DNA of 64,000 nucleotides from Mytilus trossulus (GCF_036588685.1 NC_086382.1:74435999-74499998), one strand, 5' to 3'. Counted from the first letter of the stretch, positions 22,452 through 33,720 are shown. Made by a program: numbers and translations. The notes: generated by a model from the sequence alone, not told the origin.

Positions 22452-22762
22452 CTACGAACATTGTAGAAGAGGGACAAGAGATACCAGAGGGACAATCAAA
22501 CTCATAGTTCGAAAATAAAATGACAACGATGACCATGGGTAAAAATGAAAAAGACTAACAGACATATAATAGTACACATGACACAACATAGAAACAAAAA
22601 CTAAGTAACACGAACCCCATCTAAAACTGGGGATGATGTCAGGTGCCCGGAAGGGGTTAACAGATCCTGCTCCACATGTAAAACCCGTCGTGTTGCTCAT
22701 GTTATTAGAAACCCGGTAAATGGTCTTATTCGGTAGCTCAGTAGGAGAGGGAATAGAATAAA
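22452..22762 (+). repeat. Dispersed mussel repeat 2, inserted in the RTE LINE
   Basis: Starts with AGAGGGACAAGAGATACCAG and includes GATCCTGCTCCACATGT and CCCGTCGTGTTGCTCATGTT; it matches 29155-29520. LINE coding resumes after it. Confidence 0.75.
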
Positions 22763-22981
22763 GACAAATTGAATAGACGCAAAACCAGAAAATCAAAGAC
22801 TGATGCTATAACTGATAACGAAATAAACAACAGGGAAGTTAGACAATGTGTGAAAAGATAGAAGAGCATATATTGAAAATCTTGCCTCACAAACTGAAGA
22901 AGATGCAAACATGTGAAACATGAACGATCTGTACGATACCACTAACACACTTGCTGGCAAATTTGATAAACAGGTCGACAA

Positions 22982-23057
22982 TAGTTATCAAAAGTACCAG
23001 GATTATAATTTTATACGCCAGACGCGCGTTTCGTCTACATAAGACTCATCAGTGACG
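22982..23057 (-). mobile_element. Solo hammerhead insertion with 6-bp target duplication
   Basis: A 76-bp insertion made only of a hammerhead and its distal helix-I flank (AGTTATCAAAAGTACCAGG on the plus strand). CGACAA lies on both sides (22976-22981 and 23058-23063). Removing one copy rejoins the RTE LINE coding around its Gln-Val-Asp-Lys linker. No unit body is present, unlike at every other hammerhead locus here. Confidence 0.8.
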
Positions 23058-23058
23058 C
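23015..23058 (-). ncRNA. Type-I hammerhead ribozyme (solo)
   Basis: Minus strand: helix I GCGUCA/UGGCGU, CUGAUGA, helix II GUCU/AGAC fully paired, GAAA, GUC cut site. All invariant positions are present. Confidence 0.88.
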
Positions 23059-23339
23059 GACAAGCAAGAGACAAAACTATAAAGGTCATTACCACTATAG
23101 AAGAACAGATAGCTTGATGGGCAGAATATTTTAAAGAACTTACAAAAAGATTCCCCAGCTGAAAAACAAGTCATTATCAGAACAGATGAGGAGCTCCAAA
23201 TCAACCTTAATCTACCAACAAAAGTAGAAGTAAAACATGCAGAGAACATTAAAATCAGGCAAGGCAGCAGCTCTAAACACTATTCCACCAGAAACCCTAA
23301 GGTTAGCTCAGAACTAACAGCCTACCTTTTACATAAGCT

Positions 23340-24852
23340 ATTTGGTGATACATGGTAACATATAAGAAGTGAAGTATGAACTGATACTGTTTCATAAATA
23401 AAACGTGACGTTCTTCAACTTCCTCATAAGTTTCCCATATAAACGGAAAAGATGGGTCGTTTATTCTTTACAACAAAATTTAATTTTTTTTGCTTGCAAT
23501 ATTCTACAGCTTGTGTCCATTTGTTCACCATGCGGATACTTGTTCTTATAGATGGTTGGTGCTCATGATTATATGGATATTGTGTTATGTACAACTCTGA
23601 ACTTTTTACGAATATTACGGTACGTTAGTTGACCTTTGTGAACTATCTGTGTTTATATCTATCATAGAATTGAGAATGAAATGGGGAATGTGTCAAAGCG
23701 ACGACAACCAGACAACAGAGCAGACAACAGCCGAAGGCCAGAGATTGCGGCGGGATTAAACATGTTTTTTTTTAGATCTCAACTCTCCCCCTATACCTAG
23801 CCAATGTCGAAAAACAGACACATAACAATACACACGGTAAACATCAGTTCAAAAGTAGTCCGAATCCGATGTCAGAGTAAGTAACAAAAAAAACCTAAAG
23901 AAAATGACAATGATACATAAATTAATAAAGAACTACTAGCAGTTACTGACATGCCAGCTCCAGACCTCAATTAAACTGATTGAAAGATTATGTCTCCATC
24001 ATATGAAAATCAGGCACAATCTCTCCCGTTAGGGGTTTAGTATCATACTATCATAAAATATATGAGAAGAGCATAACCCATATCATGTCATGCCGACAAT
24101 TATTTTTTAGATAAATGTGTTTAGTTCCGATGCAAAGGCCATATAAGTGAATCAATATTAAAGTCAAAATATGCAATCTTTAATGACCTGACAACAGTTT
24201 CGTAACTATATCCCTTCTTAATAAGTCTGTTTAAAAGTTTTGTAAGCTTTTGAGGTGAATACTGACCTTTTTGTGCTTTGTAAAGAATATTACCATAAAA
24301 GATAGGATGTGAAAGACCTGAACGTATAAGATGTCTGCATGTTGAGTTGTATTTACGAATTATTTCCTTATACCGATGATAAAAATAAGTAAATCTTTTG
24401 AGTAGTTTGTGATATCTAAAACCCTTGTGTAATAATTTTTCAGTAAAACATAAATTTCTCTCGCTAAAATCTAATACGTTGTTACATACACGAGCGAATC
24501 GTACAAGTTTAGATATATAACACCCTAAAATGGTTACAAGGGAACGTCACCATCTAAAAATGGATAATTAACGGTAGGAAATGAAAAATCTTCTCTTTTT
24601 TCATATAAATTTTTTATTAAGCTTCCCGTTAATGCTATAGATGTCAAGATCGAGGAAAGGGCAGTAGTCATTGTTAGTATTAGCTTTATTTAAAGTAAGT
24701 TCTACAGGATAAATTTCTTTAGTATACATGCTGAAGTCGTCATTATCGAGAGCCAATATATCATTCAAATATCTAAAAGTATTGTTAAATTTTTGTATCA
24801 AATGTTTCGATGGGTCTTTGCTAATTTTAGAACTCACTTTAAATGTTCTCAA
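23340..24852 (-). mobile_element. Penelope-like element with RT C-terminal half and repeat-3 noncoding end
   Basis: On the minus strand, 24852 down to about 24100 encodes the C-terminal half of a Penelope-type RT: FRYLNDILALDNDDFSMYTK, then CPFLDLDIYSINGKL, and further on decayed YHRYKEIIRKYNSTCRHLI and SHPIFYGNILYKAQK. The catalytic YLDD box reads YLND, so one catalytic Asp is lost. Sequence from 24100 to 23677 is repeat 3, here directly attached to the RT, and 23340-23690 matches 6490-7286. It is inserted in the RTE LINE. Confidence 0.75.
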
Positions 24853-24854
24853 AA

Positions 24855-25040
24855 TTACTCAAATGTAAACGGGATGAACTGTCCATTCTTAGATTTAGAT
24901 ATTTCGGTTTTATACGGGAAACTCCATACGGACGCTGATTCTAAATCTAGAATAAAGAAAGTCAAAGTCATTGTTAGAATTCTGGGGAAAGTATGGAGTG
25001 CCAAGAGCATCTCAAGAAGCACAAACTTGAAAATTGTCAA
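24855..25040 (+). mobile_element. Second Penelope-like RT scrap, inverted
   Basis: The plus strand contains NCPFLDLDISVLYGKLHT, the same motif as the minus-strand copy next to it, so the two fragments are head-to-head with only about 20 bp between the shared motifs. It decays after about 60 residues. Confidence 0.6.
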
Positions 25041-25506
25041 TTAAAACGTATAATCTTGGCTTTTGTAAGGAGCAGAAGCACGGAGAACAACTAAAACATT
25101 GTTGTCAATACTGCAAAGTTTCATCAACTACTGTGTAAGGAGAACAATAAACATCAGATGATTTGACAAAGTAAGAAATGAAAACCTACGGAAAAGAGCT
25201 GACCATGAACCCATTAATATCCAAATCAAGACAAGAAAATTGGTATGGATAGACCACACATTGCGAAAAGAACAAGCAGCATTACAAGGCAGGAAACTGA
25301 CTCTGCCTTTAACCCTTAGGGAAACAGAAACAGAGGAAGACAAAGAAACACCGGATGCAGGAAAACATAATCTGAATGAAACAACAAAGATACAGCTGGA
25401 ACACATTAGAAAAACTGGAGCTAAATCAAGTTAAATGGAGGGAGTTCGTCAATGACATATGTTCGCGAGAGGAACTAAGGGCCTAAGTAAGTAAGTAAGT
25501 AAGTAT

Positions 25507-26139
25507 ATGTTTCTCATTTTGTTACTTGTAACATGGTCACAAATTAAATTAGACATGTTTCGCTGGCATTATGTGTACAACCAGTTTACTATTCGGTTTG
25601 TCATGTTTTTTTTGTGATACTAGTACTCTAATTGACAATTTTTGATTCATCTGCTTTCGTTGATCGACGCAAAAGATAATTTTCGTGGATATTTGATTTT
25701 GCGGATTTGGCAAAGTCTGATATATATATAATCATGTTGATAATCAAATGACAAATTTGTAAGTAAATGAATATTTAAATTTATAATTAAATAATGCACA
25801 CGAAATATAAGCAAGTTTGTATCACACGATAAATAATGAATCCGCAGCACGAGTTGTCTCTTTGTACCTGGATTTGTATCCTTAACATGTTTTTTAAATA
25901 CCATATCCGTATTTTTGTGTTTTCCATCATACTGGGGGATGAACAAAGAAAGGCAACAGTAGTACATCGCTGTTCAAAAGTCATTAATCGATTGAGAAAA
26001 AAAAATCCAGGTAAAAAACTTAAACCGAGAGAAACACATATACTATAATAGGATTAAAGGATCTTAATTTTGTTTGTTTGATTTCAAGAAAGTAAATTTT
26101 TGCTGGAAGTACCTGCAATCTAAATGTATCTATAATTAC
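25507..26139. other. Unassigned DNA in WAP-A intron 2
   Basis: Overlapping short frames on both strands at 25647-26048 show no domain or conserved motif. Nothing recognised. Confidence 0.4.
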
Positions 26140-26224
26140 CTTTTTTACAGTCTGAGTCAACTTGACAGTTAGATTTAACCTTACAATTACTAGAGCTTGT
26201 CGGACAAACCCCGTGTCTTTGTGC
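26140..26224 (-). CDS. WAP-A exon 2: N-terminal half of a whey acidic protein domain
   Basis: Minus-strand exon between a TATTTTTTCAG acceptor (exon starts at 26224) and a G|GTAATT donor. In phase 0 it encodes AQRHGVCPTSSSNCKVKSNC followed by QVDSDCKK and the first base of a Gly codon. C-P, then C-x5-C with an acidic centre (CQVDSDC), is the front half of a WAP core. Phase 0 in and phase 1 out match exon 1 (31008-31061) and exon 3 (19028-19074). Together the exons give eight cysteines with canonical spacing. Confidence 0.72.
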
Positions 26225-26344
26225 CTGAAAAAATAGAATCGGAGATCAACAAAAATATACAACAGTACACTTTTAAGAATAAAACAGTAATAGTATTTTA
26301 AAGAAAAAAAAACATTGGTAAATTTTATTTGCCATTCTGATATG

Positions 26345-26960
26345 ACTGCTTCTTTCGCTTAGAAAATAGACTCTAAATCCAATAGAATTTGTTTGCACAT
26401 GCGTATATTGACCACTGCAGAATAATGACTTGTATCAAATTGGCATACATTTAATATATTTCATTAACTTGAAACACTTCCAAACTCTAAATGATGCACA
26501 TATTGTTACTAATTCATTTATTATTGACATAATCATTTGACCTAGATACGACAACCGTTTATGCTGGCTGTTAAAAACTCCCCCTCTTAATATCACATTG
26601 CCAGTCGTTTGCTTGTTCACAAACAAAAGAGGGAGATTCATGCTTCTTTCGCTTTGTAAATAAACCCATACTATAAATCCAATATACAATTTGTTTGCAC
26701 ATGCGTATATTGACTACTGCATAATAATAACTTTTATCAAATTGGCATACATTAAATATATTTCATTTATTTAAAACACTTTAAAACTCTTAATGATGCA
26801 CGTGTTGTTACTAATTCATTTAGTATGACTGTAATGTGTTGCAACTCTAAATTGACATATTTGACCGAGATACGAAAACCGTTCATAATGGCTGTTCAAA
26901 ACTCCTCCCTCTTAAAACCACATGGCCAGTCGTTAACTTGTTTACAAACAAAAAAGGAAG
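26345..26960 (+). repeat. ~300-bp tandem duplication
   Basis: The two halves (about 26345-26640 and 26641-26960) align end to end: TGCTTCTTTCGCTT, TTTGTTTGCACATGCGTATA, CAAATTGGCATACATT and CCAGTCGTT blocks recur in order with about 10-15 percent differences by eye. Confidence 0.8.
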
Positions 26961-27052
26961 GTTCATGAAAGAGTCTACAAAAACGCTCTACTCTTATACA
27001 CATTGGACATAGAAATTGCCTTAATTGTTCTTATCAGAATCAAAATAATTGA

Positions 27053-27192
27053 TGCAAGCTATACTTTATTGTAGTTTTAATATGGGTAGGCATTATATTC
27101 GTGTTATTTTAGCCCTGACTATTGCTCGGGCAAAAAAATCACGAATATAATGCCTACCCATGTTTAAACAACAATAAAGTATAGCTTGCCTC
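27053..27192. mobile_element. Foldback element (140-bp near-perfect hairpin)
   Basis: The left arm contains GCAAGCTATACTTTATTGT and GGGTAGGCATTATATTCGTG; the right arm is their complement in mirror order. The ~35-nt loop contains a smaller hairpin (AGCCCTGAC/CTCGGGC type). It looks like a palindromic MITE; no clear target duplication. Confidence 0.75.
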
Positions 27193-27274
27193 AATTTTTT
27201 CTTAATTATTTGATACGAAAGTACTTTATATGACAGAACAATCGACTCTTTCTAGAACAAGATATACGGACATA

Positions 27275-27540
27275 TCAAAACGAAAATGTGGTACTATTTC
27301 CAGTGAGACAACTCTCCACAAGAGACCAATTGAAAAAGATTTTAACAACTATAGGTCATCGTACGGCCTCCAACAATGAGCAAAGCCCATACCACATAGT
27401 CAGCTATAAAAGGCTCCAAAATTACAATGTAAAACAATTCCTACAAGTAAACGAACGGCCGGATTTATGTACAAAAAATAAATGAAAAACAAATATGTAA
27501 CACATACAGAAACTACAACCACTGAATTACAGGACCATCT
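27275..27540 (+). repeat. Dispersed mussel repeat 1
   Basis: Has GTGAGACAACTCTCCACAAG, TACGGCCTCCAACAATGAGC and GTCAGCTATAAAAGGCTCC, matching 34830-35100. Confidence 0.75.
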
Positions 27541-28164
27541 GTTTCGCTCCTGGAATGTTTTATGATTCTACTAAATAACGTCATTCAGTTGTTCATTGAA
27601 GGGACCTCGGTGGCCGAGTAAATTCAGTTATATAACTGACATGTTACTAGCCTGTTATCACGGATGATGTGACTCCAAACCCTGCAATCTGCTGAAAGTG
27701 AAGTTACGCATCTATCGATCTTTCTTAATCAAGCTAGTTATCAATCAATCTCAATCAATATTCAATTAATCAATATTAATTAGACATAAGTTTGACAGAT
27801 ATTTGTTTTAGAGTTTTCATTGCCTTTCATTATAGCATTTTAGTACAAAAACTGCTTATATTGACATATTTGCGCTGAAATATAAAGATTGAATTAACCT
27901 TTTACCAAAGAAATTAACATAATGGCAAGCAATGGTAATGACGCTGAATATACCCGCTTCCACTTTATATTATACTTAGTGAGATATGTGAACGTTATTC
28001 ATTCTTTCTACAGCCTTAATCCACTCGTTGTTCTATACCTTAAAAGTTAACGAAAAAAATATGTTCAGCTGAAAACATACCACGTTTATGATTAACATTG
28101 AACATAGCCAAATGTGTGTTTTGTTTACATAAGACCAGCAGGTGCTCTCGAATCATCATATCAT
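27541..28164. other. Unassigned DNA
   Basis: AT-rich sequence with a short ATCAATCAATCTCAATCAAT simple tract near 27740. No gene recognised. Confidence 0.4.
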
Positions 28165-28505
28165 TATCTAATTAGTTATCAAAGGTATAAGGATTATAGT
28201 TTAGTACGCCAGACGCGCGTTTCGTCTACATAAGACTCATCAGTGACGCTCATATCAAAATATTTAAAAAAAAAAAAGTTGAAGAGCATTGAAGATCCAA
28301 AATTCCAAAAAGTTGTGCCAAATACGGCTAAGGTAATATATGCCTGGGATGAGAAAATCCATAGTATTTCGGTAAATTCAAAGTTTTGTAAACAGGAAAT
28401 TTATCAAAATGACCACACTATTGATCTTCATGTCAACACAGAAGTGTTGAATACTGGGCTGATGATACCCTCGGGGACGAAACGTCCTTCAGTACTTGCT
28501 AGAGT
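28165..28505 (-). repeat. Hammerhead repeat, single unit
   Basis: One minus-strand unit: hammerhead at 28206-28249 preceded, in RNA sense, by the body (GTGTTGAC hairpin side, conserved GGGTATCA). The body start is truncated near 28505. An antisense frame of about 80 codons (plus strand, 28243-28542) is open as in the 16855 array. Confidence 0.85.
28206..28249 (-). ncRNA. Type-I hammerhead ribozyme
   Basis: Intact core with helix II GUCU/AGAC and helix I GCGUCA/UGGCGU; downstream flank CUAAACUAUAAUCC. Confidence 0.88.
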
Positions 28506-29154
28506 TGGACCACATGATTTTATACGAGAATACCCCGTTTAAGTTCAAGTTTGGTTTAAATCTATATTTGGAATTCATGCAAATAGATATTTGGGCTCCT
28601 TAACTTGTTAATAGACGTGTATAATCAATGTCTGTTTACGGTTACCCTACTTTTGAGCGCAGAACATTGTAAAGTAAAAATTTAACCGACCTCGTGTCAA
28701 AAGAAAATTAGAGTTGCAAATACAATAAATTAATTGGCTGAAACATCAAAATATTCAGTATCGTGAACATGATAACTGTTTTGAAGAAGACTCGCGACTC
28801 GTGTGATGAAATAAACACGTAACCGCCGATTTTGTCAAACAAATAAACATGGGAAATAATCCAATCAATACAAATACGTATCAACTCGGCCCAAGAACAA
28901 CTCAAACCAAGAAAAGACGGACCGCACGACTCAAAATCATGTCGACAAATATTAATTGGAAATCACTCTATACCATTTTGATAATGAAACCTTAAACAGA
29001 CAAATATATATTTTGTCCTACTGAAAAGGATTTAAATACTGTACTGATGTTAAGTAAGAATACCGATACAAGATTTGACTGTGAACTTTTTCAGAATACA
29101 ATCGAATTGTAAAGTTTCTAGTCGTAACATAGTTTACCTTTGTGGTATATTTGA
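28506..29154. other. Unassigned DNA
   Basis: No gene, repeat or motif recognised. Confidence 0.4.
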
Positions 29155-29520
29155 TACAAAAGAGGGACGAAAGATACCAGAGGGACAGTCAAACTCATAA
29201 ATCGAAAATAAACTGACAACGACATGGCTAAAAATGAAACAAGACAAACAGACAAACAATAGTACACATGACACAATATAGAAAACTTAAGAATAAGCAA
29301 CACAAACCCCACAAAAAAACTAGGGGTGATCTCAGCTGCTCTGGAAGGGTAAGCAGATCCTGCTCCACATGTGGCACCCGTCGTGTTGCTTATGTGATAA
29401 CAAATCCGGTAAATATTCTAATACGGTAGATCACATTCATGAAAGGGAAGGGGATTGTAGTTACAACGTAAGGAACATATCCAATATCCTTTGTGAAACG
29501 GTTATTCCATAACGGTCAAC
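29155..29520 (+). repeat. Dispersed mussel repeat 2, long copy
   Basis: AGAGGGACGAAAGATACCAG start, GCAGATCCTGCTCCACATGT and CCCGTCGTGTTGCTTATGTG inside, TTATTCCATAACGGTCAACC near the end. The best-preserved copy in the window. Confidence 0.75.
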
Positions 29521-30344
29521 CAACTTGTGATAATACATTTAGCGAACAACTTACGTCTCCAAATTTAAAGACGCGCATTGAGATTTCATAGATATTAATA
29601 TTATGGATTTGTATTTGTTTGATATAGGATGGCAAACAAACCCAAACTATAACTAAAAAAGGAAAATGTAAACAATGAGGAACAAGCCTACACATATAAA
29701 TTAAAGATATGAGTAGTATATGTCTCGTCAAACACATGTATACAGGAAATTAAAATAAATGTATACTACTACCTGTCGATACATTTATTTTTGGCATTGC
29801 ACAAGTCATGTCTTCTTTGACTATTAATGACGTTAAAATACTAAATCCCTGTGATGTGTTTTAGTCGATTTTAGTCTCTGATGCATGATTTTTTACTATT
29901 AATTGGTTTTGGCTTTTAACTAGCTGTCAGTAACTGCGAGTACTCTCAAATCGTATTTTCTTGTTAATTCGACCTGTTGATACTGTTTATAATGCTTTTT
30001 TGTAATTTTTATTTATATGGATCTTTGCTGTATACCAGCTTTGATTATTTGTAATATCTTCAATTTTTCACTTATTCTTACAACATTTGTATAAACTTCA
30101 AGATTATAAAAAAACGGTTTTTTCTAAAGTGAACATTGATTGGTTAAATATTTCTCAGTGTGTTTGAATTTGTTTATTAGCCTTTTGGTCATGAATGTTT
30201 GTCTCTTATATTTAATTAACTGTGCATTTGTATTCAGATATCGCAGATCAAATTTATTCGTTCATTGTGTAATCATACGTTTTTTGATTGAGTTAAGTCT
30301 GCCAATTGATATTTTATCGTATGTTTTTATATGTTGTGATGTTA
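29521..30344. other. Penelope 3' noncoding relic, otherwise unassigned
   Basis: 29770-29960 matches the 3' noncoding part at 16750-16854 and then the complement of the repeat-1 end (GATGCATGATTTTTTACTAT, TAACTAGCTGTCAGTAACTG). Plus-strand frame 30140-30448 is hydrophobic but runs into a repeat and is not considered a gene. Confidence 0.45.
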
Positions 30345-30690
30345 TGCTATTGTTTCAGAAAAAGGGAGAAGGTTTGGGCCCATTAAAACGTTTAATCCCG
30401 CTGCAAATGTTTGCACCTGTCCTAAGTCAGGAATCTGATGTACAGTAGTTGTCGTTTGTTTATGTAATATATACGTGTTTCTCGTTTCTCGTTTTGTTTA
30501 TATAGATTAGACCGTTGGTTTTCCCGTTTGAATGGTTTTACACTAGTTATTTTGGGGCCCTTTATAGCTTGTTGTTCGGTGTGAGCCAAGGCTCCGTGTT
30601 GAAGGCCGTACTTTAACCTATAATGGTTTAATTTTTGAATTGTTGTTTGGATGGAGAGTTGTCTCATTGGCACTCACACCACATCTTCCT
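30345..30690 (-). repeat. Dispersed repeat 1 variant
   Basis: The minus strand reads GAGACAACTCTCCATCC, CTTGGCTCACACCGAACAAC and TTAATGGGCCCAAACC; the plus-orientation counterpart is at 47935-48185. Confidence 0.7.
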
Positions 30691-31007
30691 ATATCTACAT
30701 GTGTATTTTTAGATTGTCCCCCTTAACATGTAGAGTTATTCGTGGTTATAATCATTGCCAGATATCAAATCGACATTTCTTACACGTCTATTAAAAAAAC
30801 CAGACCTTTTATATTGTAACAAATAATGATCTGAATATAAAAAAAAAACTATTAGTTAATAAATAAATAAAATACTACAAAGAAGAACCGTAAATTTTAA
30901 CACTTAATATGTCAGTACTTGATTTGTATAAATTATTCCAGTTCAACAATTGAATAATATCAGGAATACTCATTTCCAAAACCATGATCGTAATTTACAA
31001 AGCTTAC

Positions 31008-31061
31008 ATATGCACAATGAATAACACAAAGTATCAAAATCCCAGCTATCCACATTCTCAT
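31008..31061 (-). CDS. WAP-A exon 1: signal peptide of a secreted WAP-domain peptide
   Basis: Minus-strand exon from ATG (31059-31061) to a TAT|GTAAGC donor. It encodes MRMWIAGILILCVIHCAY, a textbook signal peptide: basic start, hydrophobic core, small residue before the likely cut near the exon end. Joined in phase to exons 2 and 3, the product is 61 residues: the leader plus a single eight-cysteine WAP four-disulfide core domain, likely secreted into haemolymph or mucus. WAP peptides include protease inhibitors, antimicrobials and shell-matrix proteins; I cannot choose. A TATA element lies about 80 bp upstream. The paralogue at 50515-55225 is damaged. Long introns make the exon linkage an inference from matching phases and paralogy. 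Confidence 0.72.
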
Positions 31062-31137
31062 TGATCAGGTTAACGTAAAAGAAGGATATCAAACAAAGTC
31101 TTATACTTGCAATGATAACAAATATTCAAGTGTGAAC

Positions 31138-31148
31138 ATATTTATATA
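31138..31148 (-). promoter_or_regulatory. TATA box of WAP-A
   Basis: The minus strand reads TATATAAATAT, 77-87 bp before the ATG. The homologous sequence in copy B is the exact target of the 6.2-kb transposon. Confidence 0.6.
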
Positions 31149-31589
31149 GCAAAACTCGTCATCCAAAATTGATGTAAAGTATTGCGCACAACACACAAAT
31201 GCAAATTATAATGCAATTCGTGGGTAACGATAATTTTCATTGGACGTTGACAAATATTTGAAAGGTTAGATTTAACTTTCGCCCAGTCCGTAATTAAGAA
31301 AGCCACCATTTTGAATTCCGATTTTTTTTCGGGGGGATGTAACTTCTCACAAAATAAATAAAAAGTCACATTTGAGTCTTAACAGCATTTTGTTGTCAAC
31401 ATTGAAACCATTCTTGAAGCGTACGAAAGGTATTAAAAGACGTCTTGTGTTTGTTTGGTATCGAGAGTATACTCATGACGTCACATGGTATACATGCTAA
31501 AGACGATTCAACAGTTTCGCGGACTTTTTCATTTATGTAATTATTCGCCAAAATATGTATTAAATGGAATTTATTTCAATATGTTGCAT

Positions 31590-31770
31590 TATAATGGAGA
31601 TAACTGTATTGTATTTTAAGCTTGCTTTCGTAAAACCTGATTTTACCGGGCGCAAATATTTGTTTCCCTAGCTCCGATACGCGTCGCTAGGAAAATTTAA
31701 TGTGTTACAGTAAAATCTCTGTTTTACGAATGGCATCCTTTAAATACAATACTGTTATCTCCTTACTTAT
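31590..31770. mobile_element. Foldback MITE-like element
   Basis: Arms GGAGATAACTGTATTGTATT and AATACAATACTGTTATCTCC are inverted, with further paired blocks (TTTCGTAAAAC / GTTTTACGAA) and a central CCTAGC...GCTAGG palindrome around TACGCG. Absent from the paralogous copy B. Confidence 0.7.
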
Positions 31771-32640
31771 GCATGAAACCATAGTGTTAGTTATTAATTT
31801 AATCTGGTGAAATATTTGCTAACAAGCAAGAGGAAAACATTGATTTTATAGTCAAACCTTGATGTTATTAGATTTTGAACCAATGACATATATACATCTT
31901 TGTCTTTAAACACAAAGAAAAGCCAACATAATTTTTACAGGAACCAATGTAATATGGTATCTACGAATCAATGAAAAAAAACAAAGCGTACTACTGGAGT
32001 GCTAAAATGGTCACGTTTTCCTGCTTCTAAGGTGACTTGTTCATTAAATCTTCCGGCATTGTCCGACAGTAGGATTGGCCTGACATGCGCTGTAAAGTCG
32101 GAATATGATAGAATTTAATACTTAGAGTAGATAGAGTGACACTGTTTGTGTTACATAACCATGACAACAACGCATCGAAGGTCTGTTGGCGACCTAGTAC
32201 ATTTATTGTTTATGTTTTTGTTCTGACATTGCATGATATATTTGCCACAAAAATCTGTCAAACGTGTTATGGTAGAGTTCAGATTCTGTTATCGTGAAGT
32301 ACTGTTTACCCATCATATCATATACTGAGACATCTAAAATTGAAAGATTTCTGCTCGAAAGTTTATTCTATATTTCAGGTAGACAAGGTGTCCTCCACCG
32401 TCTTGCATTGATACACAGTAGAACACAATCGGTCAAGAAAACAATGGCAAATGATACCAAAGGGACATTGAAACTCATCAGTCTAAATAAATTCAAAACT
32501 CAATGCCGAAAAAACGAGATACGACAAGAATATAAACAATGTACAAATCACAACATAGAAATTTATAACTGAGCAACCAAACAATTAGAAAATATCCGTC
32601 GTTATCTGTGAAACAAATATTCCACTGAATATTCTGAACA

Positions 32641-33237
32641 TAGACCGACAATACTTTATTAAAAGACTGCAAGGGTAATGTCTAAACAGTATTGAAATAA
32701 CCACAGATTAAGACTGAAAATGACTTAACATTCTTTTTTTAAGTCTCTTCAGAGACCGTTTCAGATCAAAATTGGTTAAGTTCTGTAAAAGGCTATATAA
32801 TGATATAGGACATAATAAATGAAGTTATTATGACTCAAATGAACTGCTAACGTAAAGACGAATATATTTACAATATATGCCCTTACAGTGTCATGCTTTT
32901 TGTCAACGAGATCCTGTTAAGAATAAAACAAAAAACAAAATTATTAATTTGTCATGCTTCATGGAAACAAGGATATAGATAAGTTGGTCACATAGACTAG
33001 CTCATGTCGTTCTTTTCGTCTAACATGTACCTGCTTATACTTCCAATTAACATGTTTTGAAGGTGCATAGTATATATATGCATGCCCTAAATGTACTGTG
33101 AATTACGTCTTACAAACATATCATTTAAAGCTGACAGAACAAGCATAAATTAATAAACGTCATTAACACAACTTATCGTTTTTCCTCAATTATATACATA
33201 CACCTATGGGAAGAAAATATGTTGTTTAAAGTTAAAA
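32641..33237. other. Unassigned DNA
   Basis: No gene or repeat recognised. Confidence 0.4.
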
Positions 33238-33380
33238 TTGAGAATGGAAATGGGGAATGTGTCAAAGAGACAACAACCCGACCAAATAAAAAACAACAAC
33301 AGAAGGTCACCTACGGGTCTTCAATGTAGCGAGAAATTCTTGCACCCAGAGGCGTCCTTCAGCTGGCCCCTTAACTTTCC
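33238..33380 (+). repeat. Dispersed repeat 3, short copy
   Basis: ATTGAGAATGGAAATGGGGA, then CTACGGGTCTTCAATGTAGC and GAGGCGTCCTTCAGCTGGCC, matching 40440-40580. Confidence 0.75.
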
Positions 33381-33584
33381 AGCAGTATATTGTTAGATAT
33401 TACTGTACATGTTGGTCATCTAATTGATGTTTGTAGATGTTATATGTAGTAATGTGTTATCGATGGTTTTATTGACGCATTAGTAATTTAATTATTATAA
33501 ATTACAAATGTTATTGAAACATGATACTATATGTATGTGTTGTTTTAAAAAAATCCCTCACAGGTTAAATATATCGGCTCTAAA

Positions 33585-33720
33585 TAAACACATCATATAT
33601 ATCGGAATTAAAATTTGGTATCCAGACCTGCGTTTTGTCTACAAACGACGCTCGGATCAAAAATGTTAAAATGGCCAATTAAAGTACGAAGTTAAAGAGC
33701 ATTGTGGACTTTGTTATTTT
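33585..33720 (-). repeat. Hammerhead repeat relic
   Basis: CCAGACCTGCGTTTTGTCTAC and GACGCTCGGATC recall the hammerhead and its flank, but CUGAUGAG is deleted, so no ribozyme remains. The body continues to about 33720 (AAGTACGAAGTTAAAGAGCA). Confidence 0.65.

Larger units (their letters stand above)
21970..25506 (+). mobile_element. RTE-like LINE, fragmented by three later insertions
   Basis: Pieces of one non-LTR element read in order on the plus strand. The endonuclease end is at about 21975-22250 (EERLAEL; ENQINH; SLQDVCVI). The linker at 22765-22981 contains NDLYDTTNTLAGKFDKQVD. The pre-RT/RT0 at 23059-23335 contains IKVITTIEEQIA and LKSGKAAALNTIPPETL. The 3' end at 25050-25470 contains VWIDHTLRK followed by REFVNDICSREELRA, the usual RTE C-terminus. 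It ends in a (TAAG)n run (25485-25506), typical of RTE tails. Most of the RT is missing. Frameshifts and stops are frequent. Interrupting it are a repeat-2 copy (22452-22762), a solo hammerhead (22982-23057) and Penelope debris (about 23340-25040). Confidence 0.75.
30780..32640. repeat. Segmental duplication, copy A (WAP-A 5' region)
   Basis: Aligns with 54600-55309 and then 61487-62400. It covers the WAP signal-peptide exon, its promoter and about 1.5 kb upstream (shared blocks AAATATTCAAGTGTGAACAT, CAGGAACCAAT, ACGAATCAATGAAAAAAA, TTATGGTAGAGTTCA, TTGTACATTG-type). It carries a private ~580-bp segment (about 31215-31790) with a foldback element and lacks the 6.2-kb transposon present in copy B. 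Confidence 0.82.

Noticed and set aside
32294-32572. Plus-strand frame of 92 codons in duplication copy A
   Set aside because: It overlaps a dispersed repeat-2 scrap, and the frame is not kept in copy B.
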